Part shown: positions 8,827-17,321 of the stretch, piece by piece | Numbering within the stretch: the first letter of the stretch is position 1 | How the letters are laid out: every line of letters starts with the position of its first letter | From: CALXVA01 sp964587175 | GTDB lineage: Bacteria > Bacillota > Clostridia > TANB77 > CAG-508 | Reading direction: 5' to 3' | DNA length: 61,087 nt | NCBI GenBank assembly: GCA_964587175.1 | Contig: CAZPKK010000002.1 | Location: 1 to 61,087, forward strand | The notes under the pieces: model-generated | Databases searched by the model: none | The model's input: the letters and a program-made list of their open reading frames with translations, nothing else | Told to the model about the DNA's origin: nothing | Translations under genes and position numbers: made by a program

Positions 8827-9408
8827 TTGAAATTAGAAGGTAAAAAAATCGGTTTTGCTTTTACTGGTTCTTTTTGTACTTTTAAAGCTGTACTTGAAGA
8901 ACTTAAAAAAATAAAAAAAGAAAATGCTGATATACTTCCAATAATGTCTTTTAATTCATACAACCTAGATACTAAGTTTGGCAATGCCCAAGAATATATT
9001 GATGAAATAAAAGACATATGCCAAAAGGATGATATAATTCATACTATTCAAGGTGCCGAACCAATTGGACCAAAGAAATTAACAGATATAATGGTAATTG
9101 CTCCTTGCTCTGGAAATACAATTGCGAAACTTGCAAATGGAATTACAGATACACCAGTCCTTATGGCTGCTAAATCTCACCTAAGGAATAATAACCCTGT
9201 AGTTTTAGCAATATCCACAAATGATGGTTTATCTGGCAGTGCAGAAAATATAGGTAAGTTACTTAATAGAAACAATTATTTTTTTGTGCCATTTAAACAA
9301 GATAACCCAATAACCAAACCTCGTTCTATTGTAGCTGACTTTAAATATTTAATTCATACAATAGAAATGGCATTAGATAATGAGCAAATCGAACCCATCT
9401 TATTGTAA
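8827..9408 (+). CDS. spoVFB: Dipicolinate synthase subunit B (193 aa)
   Basis: This flavoprotein-like subunit of dipicolinate synthase oxidises dihydrodipicolinate to dipicolinic acid, made in the mother cell and loaded into spores with calcium. Features read are the N-terminal nucleotide-binding strand (KIGFAFTGSFCTF), the phosphate-binding segment VIAPCSGNTIAKLANGI, the NNPVVLAISTNDGLSGSAENIG region and the FVPFKQDNP segment typical of SpoVFB/DpaB. Length matches the family. The start is TTG at 8827, after AAGGAAGTG. The partner subunit A (spoVFA) usually sits directly upstream, but here a recombinase gene does; the partner must be elsewhere or absent. Confidence 0.88.
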   Translation: MKLEGKKIGFAFTGSFCTFKAVLEELKKIKKENADILPIMSFNSYNLDTKFGNAQEYIDEIKDICQKDDIIHTIQGAEPIGPKKLTDIMVIAPCSGNTIAKLANGITDTPVLMAAKSHLRNNNPVVLAISTNDGLSGSAENIGKLLNRNNYFFVPFKQDNPITKPRSIVADFKYLIHTIEMALDNEQIEPILL

Positions 9409-9416
9409 TTTAGTAT

Positions 9417-9445
9417 AGGCACATTAAATTAATGTGCCTCTTTAC
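9417..9445 (+). terminator. Rho-independent terminator after dpaB
   Basis: AGGCACATT and AATGTGCCT form a perfect 9-bp stem around AAATT, followed by CTTT. It lies eight bases after the dpaB stop. Confidence 0.75.
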
Positions 9446-9513
9446 TCCCCAGAAAAAGACCTTTTCCTATTAGTATAAGCAAAACATTCTTAATTACTTC
9501 TTATTCATGTTTT

Positions 9514-9948
9514 TTAATGCTTTTCTGAAAAATCAATTTCTCCTGTCATAGCATTGATTATATAATCATATTGTATATAGTCATCACTTGTTTTAAATTC
9601 CACATTATAACTAAAATGTCCATTGTATTTTTTAATATATGAATTTAGAAAAACAAGATTAGTTCTATTTGAATTTGCATCTTCCAATGCTATAGTTATT
9701 GCTTCTTCTCTGCTTATGCCAGAGTTTGCAAGTATCTCTGCTTCTATCTCACTTTTATCTTCTGAGTCATCCTCTTCTATAATGATTGTTTCTAATAAAT
9801 TTGAATTAGTTACTTCAATATCATCTATTGTTGCAATATTATCTAAGTCTGAGGTATTTTTGCCCTGTATTATATTAAATAAGTGGATTATTGTTAGTAA
9901 TAAACAAATTATAATTATTAATAAAAAAGGTAATATTAATTTTTTCAT
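9514..9948 (-). CDS. Membrane-anchored PepSY-domain protein (144 aa)
   Basis: The start is ATG at 9946-9948, nine bases after GGAGG; an upstream ATG seven codons earlier would have the ribosome site inside it. A single N-terminal membrane helix (about residues 3-22) leads into an acidic linker and one PepSY domain at the C-terminus (ISREEAITIALEDANS ... YDYIINAMTGEIDFSEKH). PepSY domains are linked to inhibition of extracellular proteases, which suggests a role outside the membrane. The gene follows the PBP gene by about 30 bases on the same strand and may be cotranscribed. Confidence 0.75.
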   Translation of the reverse strand: MKKLILPFLLIIIICLLLTIIHLFNIIQGKNTSDLDNIATIDDIEVTNSNLLETIIIEEDDSEDKSEIEAEILANSGISREEAITIALEDANSNRTNLVFLNSYIKKYNGHFSYNVEFKTSDDYIQYDYIINAMTGEIDFSEKH

Positions 9949-9978
9949 ATAGTTTTTCCTCCATTTCACTACTTCTAA

Positions 9979-11817
9979 TTAGTCTAGATAGTACTCAATT
10001 ATGTTTTTTACTTTAGGTAAAAGATAATGACTTCCACCTCTATCTTCTACATTTTCTATCATATTTATTGTTAGCAATTGCTCATCAGCCTCATCACTAA
10101 TTACTATTGCGTTAAACCAGCCAAGTTCTTCTCCCTCTTCTTCTCCTGCTCCTTTAAGTTCTGCTGTACCAGTTTTTCCTGCAATAGTGACTCCACTTAT
10201 TCTTGCTTCATATCCTGTGCCATTACTGTTTTCCACCACTTGAATCAAATCATCTCTTATTTCTTCTGCTGCCTCTTCTGTAAAAGCATTTTCTACTAGG
10301 TATTCTGTGTCTTCCGAATATTCTATATGTGGTTTTACCATATTTCCGTCATTTACAAATGCCGAATAAATTGATGCCATATGTAAAGGATTTACTAAAA
10401 CCTTTCCTTGACCATATCCAGAATCTGCAAGCTGTACTTCTGAAGCAAATTCATTATCATCTGCAAATTGTGAAGCAGACATAGAAATTGGAAAATCTAA
10501 TCTCTCTCCAAAACCTATATTTAGCAATTGTTCTGCAAATGTATCAGCACCTATTTTTATGGCAGCTTTTGCAAAATATATATTATCTGAATAAATCAAA
10601 GCATTTCTTAAATTAGCTGTTCCACTATATGTGGTTAGTGTTGTAACTCTATAATCTCCCCAGCTTGAATCGTTTTGCCAGCTTGTTCCACTTGTTCCAA
10701 AATCTTCACTAGCTGTAAAGCTTTCTGTTGTTAATCCTATTCCTGCTGTTACAGGCTTAAATGATGAACCCGGAACCCAACTTCCTTCATATCTTGCATA
10801 CATTGGAGTATCTTCATCTGAGCTTAATTCTTCCCATTCTTCAGTTGTAAATCCAGTAATAAATTTATTTGGGTCAAAACTTGGTGTACTAACCATAGCA
10901 AGGACTTCTCCTGTTTTAGGGTTCATTGCAACTGAAAATCCATTATCTCCATCAAATTCATTGTAAATTTCTTTCTGCAACTCTATATCTATTGTTGTTA
11001 CAATATCTTCTCCATTTTCTACACTGGTTTCTGCAATAGTTTCAACTCTACTTTCATTTTCATCTACTATGTATATTACACAGCCATTAGTTCCTCTTAA
11101 TCTATCTTCAAACGCAAGCTCTAAGCCAGTTTTTCCTATTATGCTACTTTCTGTATATCCTTCGCCCTTATGCGCTTCAAGTTCCTCACTACTAATTCCT
11201 CTAACATAGCCAACTAGATGTGCTGCAACCTCACCATATGGATATTCTCTTTGTCCATCTGAATTGGTTGTTGCAAGTATATTGCCATTTCTATCTAGTA
11301 TGTCTCCTCTAGTTCCAGATGTTGAAAATACTCTAACTTTATAATTTTCTTCTAAATTAGGGAAAATTAAATTTGAATACCAATTTATATAATATTTATT
11401 ATCATCTTGTCTATCAAAAGTCATTGTATAATCATAAGACAATTCCCCTGCCAGAGTATCAAATGTCATTGTATATGTTACTGTGTATGTTGAAGTATTT
11501 TTGTCAATGTTTGAAACAACATCAGTAATTGAAATATTTGTAGCTTCTATTCCTTCATAAATATTTTTATTTCTAGCAAGATAAGTTTCTTCGTCCACTC
11601 TAGATTTTGTTGAATCTGATATTAATGTGTACATTCCATCATAATCTGCATTTTTTAGATAATCAAAATACGCATAAAAAACTTCTTCTGGTGTATTTTG
11701 ATCCATGTTTGATATTATGTACCAAGCTACTACCCCAACAATTAGTAATACTACAAGTATTGATACTAGTATAATTGTTACTTTCTTTGAACTTCTTTTA
11801 TTGTTTTCTTCTTCCAT
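9979..11817 (-). CDS. Class B penicillin-binding protein with MecA-like N-terminus (612 aa)
   Basis: This is a peptidoglycan transpeptidase anchored by one helix (about 12-33). The N-terminal segment (TPEEVFYAYFDYLKNADYDG) matches the NTF2-like MecA_N domain of low-affinity PBPs such as PBP2a and PBP5. A dimerisation domain follows (TRGDILDRNGNILATT). The transpeptidase domain shows the SxxK motif in PGSSFKP, SDN in the YSDNIYFAKA segment, and KTGT near 545. These residues indicate an active enzyme. The MecA-like N-domain is common in Clostridia and does not by itself mean beta-lactam resistance. The ATG follows AGAGGGGG. Confidence 0.9.
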   Translation of the reverse strand: MEEENNKRSSKKVTIILVSILVVLLIVGVVAWYIISNMDQNTPEEVFYAYFDYLKNADYDGMYTLISDSTKSRVDEETYLARNKNIYEGIEATNISITDVVSNIDKNTSTYTVTYTMTFDTLAGELSYDYTMTFDRQDDNKYYINWYSNLIFPNLEENYKVRVFSTSGTRGDILDRNGNILATTNSDGQREYPYGEVAAHLVGYVRGISSEELEAHKGEGYTESSIIGKTGLELAFEDRLRGTNGCVIYIVDENESRVETIAETSVENGEDIVTTIDIELQKEIYNEFDGDNGFSVAMNPKTGEVLAMVSTPSFDPNKFITGFTTEEWEELSSDEDTPMYARYEGSWVPGSSFKPVTAGIGLTTESFTASEDFGTSGTSWQNDSSWGDYRVTTLTTYSGTANLRNALIYSDNIYFAKAAIKIGADTFAEQLLNIGFGERLDFPISMSASQFADDNEFASEVQLADSGYGQGKVLVNPLHMASIYSAFVNDGNMVKPHIEYSEDTEYLVENAFTEEAAEEIRDDLIQVVENSNGTGYEARISGVTIAGKTGTAELKGAGEEEGEELGWFNAIVISDEADEQLLTINMIENVEDRGGSHYLLPKVKNIIEYYLD

Positions 11818-11856
11818 GCAAATCCCCCTCTCTTTATTATTTTATTCAAAATTATT

Positions 11857-11891
11857 AACATAGGTAGCAATTTTTTTACGCTACCTATGTT
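11857..11891 (-). terminator. Rho-independent terminator after ackA
   Basis: AACATAGGTAGC and GCTACCTATGTT form a perfect 12-bp stem between the ackA stop and the PBP gene. On the minus strand it is followed by an AT-rich tract. Confidence 0.75.
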
Positions 11892-11902
11892 TCCTTAACT
11901 GT

Positions 11903-13096
11903 CTATTTACTTACTATCTCCTTTGTATCTCTTGCAATCATTAATTCCTCATTTGTTGGAATTACGTAAATTTTAACTTTAGAATCAGATGTTGTAATTT
12001 CTGCTTCTTTTCCTCTGCAATTATTTTTCTCGTCATCTACTTTTACTCCCATAAATTCTAAATACTCACAGATTTGTTTTCTTGCATCTATTCCATTTTC
12101 TCCAATTCCACCAGCAAAAGTGATTACATCTACTCCTTTCATTTGAACAGCAAGTTTTCCAATATATCCTGCAACTTGATATACAAAATTATCAATAGCA
12201 AGTTTTGCTCTTTCATTTCCTTTTTCTATTGCAGCTTCAATATCTCTATCATCTAGACTTACACCAGATAAACCTAGTTTACCAGATTTTTTATTTAATA
12301 TTGTATCCATTTCATCACAAGATAAATTCTCGTTTTTCATTAAGAATGTAAGAATTGATGGATCAATATCTCCTGACCTAGTTCCCATAGGAACACCAGC
12401 AAGTGGAGTTAATCCCATTGTTGTTTCTATAGATTTTCCACCATCAACAGCACATAAACTTGCACCTTGTCCTAAATGGCAAGTAATTATTTTTAAATCT
12501 TCAATAGGTTTATTCATAATTTCAGCAACTCTTTTTGATACAAATCTATGAGATGTACCATGAAAACCATATTTACGAATACCATATTTCTCATAATATT
12601 CATATGGTATAGCATATATATATGCTTTTGCTGGAAGTGTTTGATGAAATGCTGTATCAAAAACTCCTACCATTGGAACACCTGGTAAAGCTTTTTTACA
12701 TGCTTCAATTCCTGTAATTCCTGCTGGATTATGTAAAGGTGCTAATGGTATGCATTCTTTTATAGTTTCTTCAACCTCATCTGTAATTAATACAGAACCA
12801 CTAAATTTCTCTCCACCATGTACTACTCTGTGTCCAATTGCATCTATTTCTTTCAAATCTTTGATTACACCATATTCACTATCTAAAAGTTGTTCAATAA
12901 CTAATTTTATGCCTTGTTCGTGATTTTCAATTTTCTTTTCTATTCTATGTTTTTCTCCATTTACTGTATGTGTTAGAAAAGAATCTTCCAACCCTATTTT
13001 TTCTAAATAACCTTTTGCCATAACCTCTTCTGTTTCCATATCAATTAATTGATACTTTAAAGATGAACTTCCACAGTTCACTACTAAAATTTTCAT
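11903..13096 (-). CDS. ackA: Acetate kinase (397 aa)
   Basis: The enzyme interconverts acetyl phosphate + ADP and acetate + ATP, the substrate-level ATP step of fermentation. It has the full ASKHA-family pattern: N-terminal VVNCGSSSLKYQL, the active-site RVVHGGE segment, HNPAG, the FDTAFHQTLP loop, GFHGTSHRFV, HLGQGAS, GVPMGTRSGDIDPSI and FAGGIGENG near the C-terminus. Length is exactly typical. AGGAGG precedes the ATG. It follows pta on the same strand with an 86-base gap, the usual partner pair in Clostridia. Confidence 0.97.
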   Translation of the reverse strand: MKILVVNCGSSSLKYQLIDMETEEVMAKGYLEKIGLEDSFLTHTVNGEKHRIEKKIENHEQGIKLVIEQLLDSEYGVIKDLKEIDAIGHRVVHGGEKFSGSVLITDEVEETIKECIPLAPLHNPAGITGIEACKKALPGVPMVGVFDTAFHQTLPAKAYIYAIPYEYYEKYGIRKYGFHGTSHRFVSKRVAEIMNKPIEDLKIITCHLGQGASLCAVDGGKSIETTMGLTPLAGVPMGTRSGDIDPSILTFLMKNENLSCDEMDTILNKKSGKLGLSGVSLDDRDIEAAIEKGNERAKLAIDNFVYQVAGYIGKLAVQMKGVDVITFAGGIGENGIDARKQICEYLEFMGVKVDDEKNNCRGKEAEITTSDSKVKIYVIPTNEELMIARDTKEIVSK

Positions 13097-13182
13097 TGTA
13101 AAACCTCCTAAAAATTATTTATGTTAATTATTATATAAATAAGCCAAATATTTATAAATCTAAATTTGTAAATATTTAAACT

Positions 13183-14187
13183 TTATATATCCATACTATT
13201 CGCCTGTACAGCAGTAATTGCTACTACTCCAACTATATCGTCACTATTGCAACCTCTTGATAAATCATTCACTGGTTTTGCAATTCCTTGACAAAGTGGT
13301 CCATACGCTTCTGCTTTAGCTAGTCTTTGAACTAGTTTATATCCAATATTTCCAGCATCTAAATTTGGAAATATTAAAGTGTTTGCTTGTCCTTCTAATG
13401 GACTTCCTGGTGCCTTGCTTTCATTTATTTCTGGAACTATTGCTGCATCTAGTTGTACTTCCCCATCGCAAATTAAATTTGGCATTTTTTCTCTTAAGAT
13501 TTTAGTACCTTCTACAACTTTTTCTGTTAGCTCAGAATGTGCACTTCCATGTGTAGAATATGATAGCATTGCAACTTTTGGCTCTTTTCCTGTTAATTGC
13601 TTAAAACTTTTGCTAGACGAAATTGCTATTTCTGATAATTCATCTGGAGTTGGATTTTCCACTAAACCACTATCTCCAAATATAAATATTCCATTTTCTC
13701 CATATTTACAATCTGGAACCACCATTAAGAAAAAAGCTGAAACAAGCTTAGTTCCCGGAGCTGTTTTTAGTATCTGAAGAGCTGGTCTTAAAGTATTTGC
13801 TGTAGAGTGACATGCTCCTGATACTAATCCATCCGCATCTCCTAATTTCACCATCATTGTACCAAAATACATATTATCTTTTATCATTTCTCTTGCTTTT
13901 TCAATAGTTATTCCTTTTGCTTTCCTTAATTCATAAAAAGCATTTGCATATTCTTCAAACTTTTCAGAAGTTTCAGGATTAATTATTTTTATCCCTGAAA
14001 TGTCAATATCATTTTCCACTGCCAAACTTTTAGCATCTTCTTCATTTCCAATAAGAATAATATTCGCAAACCCCTCTTCTTTTACTTTTTGCGCAGCTTG
14101 CAAAACTCTTTTATCTTCACTTTCGGTAAGGATAATTGTTTTTATGTTTTGTTTCGCCTTATTTTTTATCTCGTCAATAAAAGACAT
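13183..14187 (-). CDS. pta: Phosphate acetyltransferase (334 aa)
   Basis: The enzyme converts acetyl-CoA + phosphate to acetyl phosphate, which acetate kinase uses for ATP formation. This is the short single-domain form. Recognised segments are LTESEDKRVLQAA, MYFGTMMVKLGDADGLVSGACHSTANTLRPALQI, FIFGDSGLVENPT, AMLSYSTHGSA, DGEVQLDAAIVP and the C-terminal GPLCQGIAKPVNDLSRGC. GGGAGG precedes the ATG. Confidence 0.96.
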   Translation of the reverse strand: MSFIDEIKNKAKQNIKTIILTESEDKRVLQAAQKVKEEGFANIILIGNEEDAKSLAVENDIDISGIKIINPETSEKFEEYANAFYELRKAKGITIEKAREMIKDNMYFGTMMVKLGDADGLVSGACHSTANTLRPALQILKTAPGTKLVSAFFLMVVPDCKYGENGIFIFGDSGLVENPTPDELSEIAISSSKSFKQLTGKEPKVAMLSYSTHGSAHSELTEKVVEGTKILREKMPNLICDGEVQLDAAIVPEINESKAPGSPLEGQANTLIFPNLDAGNIGYKLVQRLAKAEAYGPLCQGIAKPVNDLSRGCNSDDIVGVVAITAVQANSMDI

Positions 14188-14267
14188 AAAAAAAGTACCT
14201 CCCTTAAATCACAAAATAACACATATATTATATATGTTTTTTAAGAAAAGTACAAGCTTTGAGTAAG

Positions 14268-14284
14268 AAAAATCGAAGATTTTT
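14268..14284 (-). terminator. Short hairpin, probable terminator after gerQ
   Basis: AAAAATC and GATTTTT form a 7-bp stem around GAA between the gerQ-like gene and the start of pta. It is symmetric and could act on either strand. Confidence 0.45.
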
Positions 14285-14344
14285 GCACACAAAACATACG
14301 TAAAATTTCACAACTCACAGTTCCTAACATTATTATATTAAATT

Positions 14345-14728
14345 TTAGTAATATCTGTAATTATTTATACCAGCTACATTGTTAGCATTTGAAAAATTAT
14401 TATTAGCATTCATATTATTATTGTTAATCAACATATTATATGGCAAATTAGAAATCGTAATAAACTTAATAGAATATATGTCAGCATAAGTTATAACATC
14501 ACTTTCTAAAGCCCTTAACAAAATGTAGCTTGCTCCTACATCAACCAATACGCCAGTCCTATCTACCAAATTATTAGTACCTACTAAAAATTCAACTCTC
14601 ATTAGTTTTCCTATGTTTTCTCTTAAAAAAGCTGGTGTGTAAATATTATTTGTAAGCATCTCTGGTGTCTCAGAATTAATAACAACATTTCTATTATTTT
14701 GTTGATTTACTTCCTTATTCTCTTCCAT
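14345..14728 (-). CDS. gerQ: GerQ-like spore coat protein (127 aa)
   Basis: In Bacillus GerQ is a coat protein needed for the cortex hydrolase CwlJ to work. Here a central domain (YTPAFLRENIGKLMRVEFLV ... GVLVDVGASYILLRAL ... YADIYSIKFITIS) matches the general GerQ core: a short Sm-like beta domain that handles a presentational surface rather than catalysis. It is flanked by Asn-rich, low-complexity ends. The gene lies directly downstream of a cwlJ homolog on the same strand, the same pairing as in Bacillus, which strongly supports the call. No enzymatic residues are expected. Sequence identity to Bacillus GerQ appears low. Confidence 0.72.
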   Translation of the reverse strand: MEENKEVNQQNNRNVVINSETPEMLTNNIYTPAFLRENIGKLMRVEFLVGTNNLVDRTGVLVDVGASYILLRALESDVITYADIYSIKFITISNLPYNMLINNNNMNANNNFSNANNVAGINNYRYY

Positions 14729-14827
14729 TTAATCACTTTCCTTATATCATATTTAGATTTTGTGTAAGGCAATCTATAACCTTTTGTATGGGAAGTGTGA
14801 AGTGAGAGGTGGGAGATTGGTATTTTA

Positions 14828-15274
14828 CTAAGTATCAGAATAACTATTTGTTGGTCTATAAAAACAATGGTCTCCAAGTCTAGTATGAAATGTACCAGAA
14901 CCGTTAGATGGAAAAGTACTAGCACATGTTGGTCTAAAAGGATTTAAATACCATAAACATTCCCCTATCTCGTTTAATTTATTTCCTGCTAAAGCCCAAT
15001 CCGCTATCTCATAATGAATATCTGTTGGATTCATATTATATATATTTTGTGAATTGTACTGCCCATTTATAGTCTCTCTTGCACAGTCAAATTGACCTGG
15101 TTGAAAAATAATGTTACGTAAGTTCCCGCCCTGTGACACTCTAGAATATTCGCCTTCAATTGCTTCCACCCTATTCATCACAACTGTCGCAATCGCTTTC
15201 ATTCCATTATCTCCTTCTCCTCCGGCTTCACATTGTATAATTCTTGCAAGCAACTCTCTATCAGAATATCCCAT
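14828..15274 (-). CDS. cwlJ: CwlJ/SleB-family spore cortex hydrolase (148 aa)
   Basis: This cell-wall hydrolase degrades spore cortex during germination. It is a single Hydrolase_2 (SleB C-terminal) domain without a signal peptide, as in CwlJ. The catalytic-type Glu lies in ARIIQCEAGGEG (about residue 16), followed by AIATVVMNRV, the QPGQFDCA loop and the C-terminal WYLNPF ... FHTRLGDHCFYRP typical of the family. The start ATG lies eight bases after GAGGTG, which is in one arm of an inverted repeat. It forms a pair with the downstream gerQ-like gene. Confidence 0.9.
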   Translation of the reverse strand: MGYSDRELLARIIQCEAGGEGDNGMKAIATVVMNRVEAIEGEYSRVSQGGNLRNIIFQPGQFDCARETINGQYNSQNIYNMNPTDIHYEIADWALAGNKLNEIGECLWYLNPFRPTCASTFPSNGSGTFHTRLGDHCFYRPTNSYSDT

Positions 15275-15279
15275 ATAGT

Positions 15280-15309
15280 AAACACCTCATAATATAATAT
15301 GAGGTGTTT
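15280..15309 (-). promoter_or_regulatory. Perfect inverted repeat covering the cwlJ ribosome site
   Basis: AAACACCTCAT (15280-15290) and ATGAGGTGTTT (15299-15309) form a perfect 11-bp stem with an 8-base loop. On the minus strand the 3' arm holds the GAGGTG ribosome site, six to eight bases before the ATG. It may repress translation or terminate transcription from the upstream gene. Confidence 0.55.
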
Positions 15310-15322
15310 CTGAAATCAGTTC

Positions 15323-16393
15323 TTAACTATTTATTTTTTTGCTCAAATACTCTAAATACCTATCTGAAAAATCTCTTAATTTATCTATGTTTTCCTTTTC
15401 CTTATACTTTTCCATTAATTCATTTGCAACTCTATGCGCCATATTGTATTCCTCTTCGCTTACTTCATATCTCTTATATGCCGCTTTTAATTCTTCTTCA
15501 TCTAACAAATGTATTCTTCCATCTGGAACTACGACAACATCTAAATATAAATCATCTTCATAAGGAATCCCATCATCTTCTCCTATTTTTCTTGCAATAT
15601 CAAAATACCACTCTGTTATATTTCCATTTTCGTCATATATTACAATAATGCAAAAATTTGCTCCATCTGGATATATTTCAAGCCATTTAAAATCATTAGC
15701 TAAAATACACCTATTTTCTTCATCCACATACCATTTTTCTTTTACTTTATTAAATTTTAATAAAGAAATATTGCCTCTAAATTCCTCATTATCTACTCTC
15801 AAATTTATATATTCTTTATCTATAATATTATGAACTAAATTTCTAGCATCAGCATATCTCTTTTTTAAGGTTATCCAATATCTCTGGACTATATCACCAG
15901 AATCATTGAATTCTTTTTCCAAAATTCCACCATTCTTTTTAATTGTTTTAGCTGAAGCTATATTGTTTTTAGTACAAGTCATTAACACATTTCTTATTCC
16001 TAACTCTCTTGCTTTTTTTAATGCAATACCTATCATTTCTGTACTATAACCTTTGCATCTCTCCGATGGTCTTACAGCATTTCCAATATGTCCTCCACGC
16101 TTGAATAATTTTTTATTTAATCTAGTTCTTATTTGTATAAAACCAATTAACTTGTTATCTTCTTTCCTTATAGCTAAAAATTGGAGTATTTGAACATTAC
16201 CCTCTTTTTCACATTTTTCTTTATTTCTACTATCTTTAACCCTTTTTATCCAATCTTCAAACACTTTAGTATCTTCTATTTCTTCGCTTCCTGGAATTTT
16301 ATTCTCTCCATTTTGCCTAAACTCTTCAACACATTCTAATATCTGATTTTTATATTCTTCGCTTGGGAATACTAATTCTATTCTATTTCCCAT
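15323..16393 (-). CDS. GNAT acetyltransferase fused to a DUF402 domain (356 aa)
   Basis: Residues 1-170 form a RimJ/RimL-type GNAT domain: IGFIQIRTRLNK on beta 4, then VRPSERCKGYSTEMIGIALK, the acetyl-CoA pyrophosphate loop region (a modified R/Q-x-x-G-x-S), and NNIASAKTIKKNGGILE. Residues about 180-345 match DUF402: the WLEIYPDGANFCIIVIYDEN strand, ITEWYFDIARKIG, DDLYLDVVVVPDGRIHLLDEEEL and a C-terminal helical region. DUF402 relatives include nucleoside di/triphosphate phosphatases and FomD-type hydrolases. A fusion would join acetylation to nucleotide or phosphate-ester chemistry; the substrate is unknown. AGGAGG precedes the ATG. Confidence 0.75.
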   Translation of the reverse strand: MGNRIELVFPSEEYKNQILECVEEFRQNGENKIPGSEEIEDTKVFEDWIKRVKDSRNKEKCEKEGNVQILQFLAIRKEDNKLIGFIQIRTRLNKKLFKRGGHIGNAVRPSERCKGYSTEMIGIALKKARELGIRNVLMTCTKNNIASAKTIKKNGGILEKEFNDSGDIVQRYWITLKKRYADARNLVHNIIDKEYINLRVDNEEFRGNISLLKFNKVKEKWYVDEENRCILANDFKWLEIYPDGANFCIIVIYDENGNITEWYFDIARKIGEDDGIPYEDDLYLDVVVVPDGRIHLLDEEELKAAYKRYEVSEEEYNMAHRVANELMEKYKEKENIDKLRDFSDRYLEYLSKKINS

Positions 16394-16491
16394 ATATTTC
16401 CTCCTAAGATATATATAACAGTTTTACTGTATTTTAAAATACATCTAGATTTTTTTAAATAAAAATTGTATAATATTTTTATATTAATCTT

Positions 16492-16577
16492 GCGAGTATG
16501 CTGGAACTGGCAGACAGGCACGTTTGAGGGGCGTGTGCTTTAAAAGCGTATGGGTTCAAGTCCCATTACTCGCACCA
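16492..16577 (+). tRNA. tRNA-Leu (anticodon GAG)
   Basis: This is a class II tRNA. The acceptor stem GCGAGTA (16492-16498) pairs with TACTCGC (16567-16573), followed by A and an encoded CCA. The anticodon stem CACGT/GCGTG encloses the 7-base loop TTGAGGG, giving GAG at 16526-16528, which reads CTC and CTT leucine codons. A long variable arm and the GGTTCAAGTCC T-arm fit. CTT is the codon just before one of the proposed CGG frameshift sites (spoIIIAE). Confidence 0.93.
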
Positions 16578-16593
16578 AACTTCGTTTATAAAC

Positions 16594-17178
16594 TTATCTA
16601 TTTTCATCTGCAACTTTATATATTAGAGCTTCTATATACTCTTTCAAAATAGATTTTTTCTTGAATTTTCTGAACAAACCATAATATTCTAGTTCTTTAT
16701 TTTCTATTTTCTTAAAATCTTCTGGTTTTATAAGTTTTTCCGGCAATTCTAAATTTATACCTGATTTTTCAAGCACATATTTTACAAACTCAGCACAATA
16801 AAAATAATTCTGCATTTTTATTTCTTTTTTGAAGCCTATTGCAAGTAAACCTAGTATATTAAATTTATATTGCTTTTTGTTTAAATACATCATATAGATT
16901 GTTTCTTTTAGTTGTATATATTGGTAATCTTCTACTTCGATAGAATATATACATGCTTTAGTGTTAAAAAATCTTTTAAAAGTACCTTCATTTTGTTTTT
17001 CATGTACTAATCCAGCCAAAATCGGATTATATGGTTTTAGTCTTCCAAAACTATACATTTGCTCTAAATCTTCATCCAATGATATTGACACATGTGAAAA
17101 TTCGTCTTTTGTCCAAAACCTTACTACTTTTGATATAATTGTTCCTGTGTGTGTTAAAACTATATATATTTTTTTCAA
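16594..17178 (-). CDS. Permuted NlpC/P60 (YiiX-like) papain-fold protein (194 aa)
   Basis: The start is TTG (17176-17178) after GGGAGA. The N-terminal VLTHTGTIISKVVRFWTKDEFSHVSISL carries the conserved His of circularly permuted NlpC/P60 proteins, and YFYCAEFVKYVLEKSG (about residue 130) carries the Cys in the typical C-A/S-E-F context. This order, His before Cys, is the permuted YiiX/YaeF-like arrangement of thiol hydrolases. There is no signal peptide, so the substrate could be an intracellular lipid or peptide. It is transcribed toward the tRNA gene. The family is clear but the substrate is not known. Confidence 0.7.
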   Translation of the reverse strand: MKKIYIVLTHTGTIISKVVRFWTKDEFSHVSISLDEDLEQMYSFGRLKPYNPILAGLVHEKQNEGTFKRFFNTKACIYSIEVEDYQYIQLKETIYMMYLNKKQYKFNILGLLAIGFKKEIKMQNYFYCAEFVKYVLEKSGINLELPEKLIKPEDFKKIENKELEYYGLFRKFKKKSILKEYIEALIYKVADENR

Positions 17179-17321
17179 AATCTTTCTCCCTTTTTTCGTC
17201 CGTTGTTTATGAATTAAATTTTATCATATGCACTTATTTATTACAATAAAGTGTGTCGAAAAAAATTATAATTTATTATTTTATGTTATAATTTATATAT
17301 ACATAGAAAGGACTTATATAT

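Noticed and set aside
9979..11817. mecA-type acquired resistance gene
   Set aside because: The MecA-like N-terminal domain is common in native clostridial PBPs; codon usage matches the neighbours and no mobile element is adjacent.
14707..14925. 72-residue minus-strand ORF overlapping cwlJ
   Set aside because: It lies mostly in another frame of cwlJ and its 3' spacer and has no ribosome site or recognisable features.
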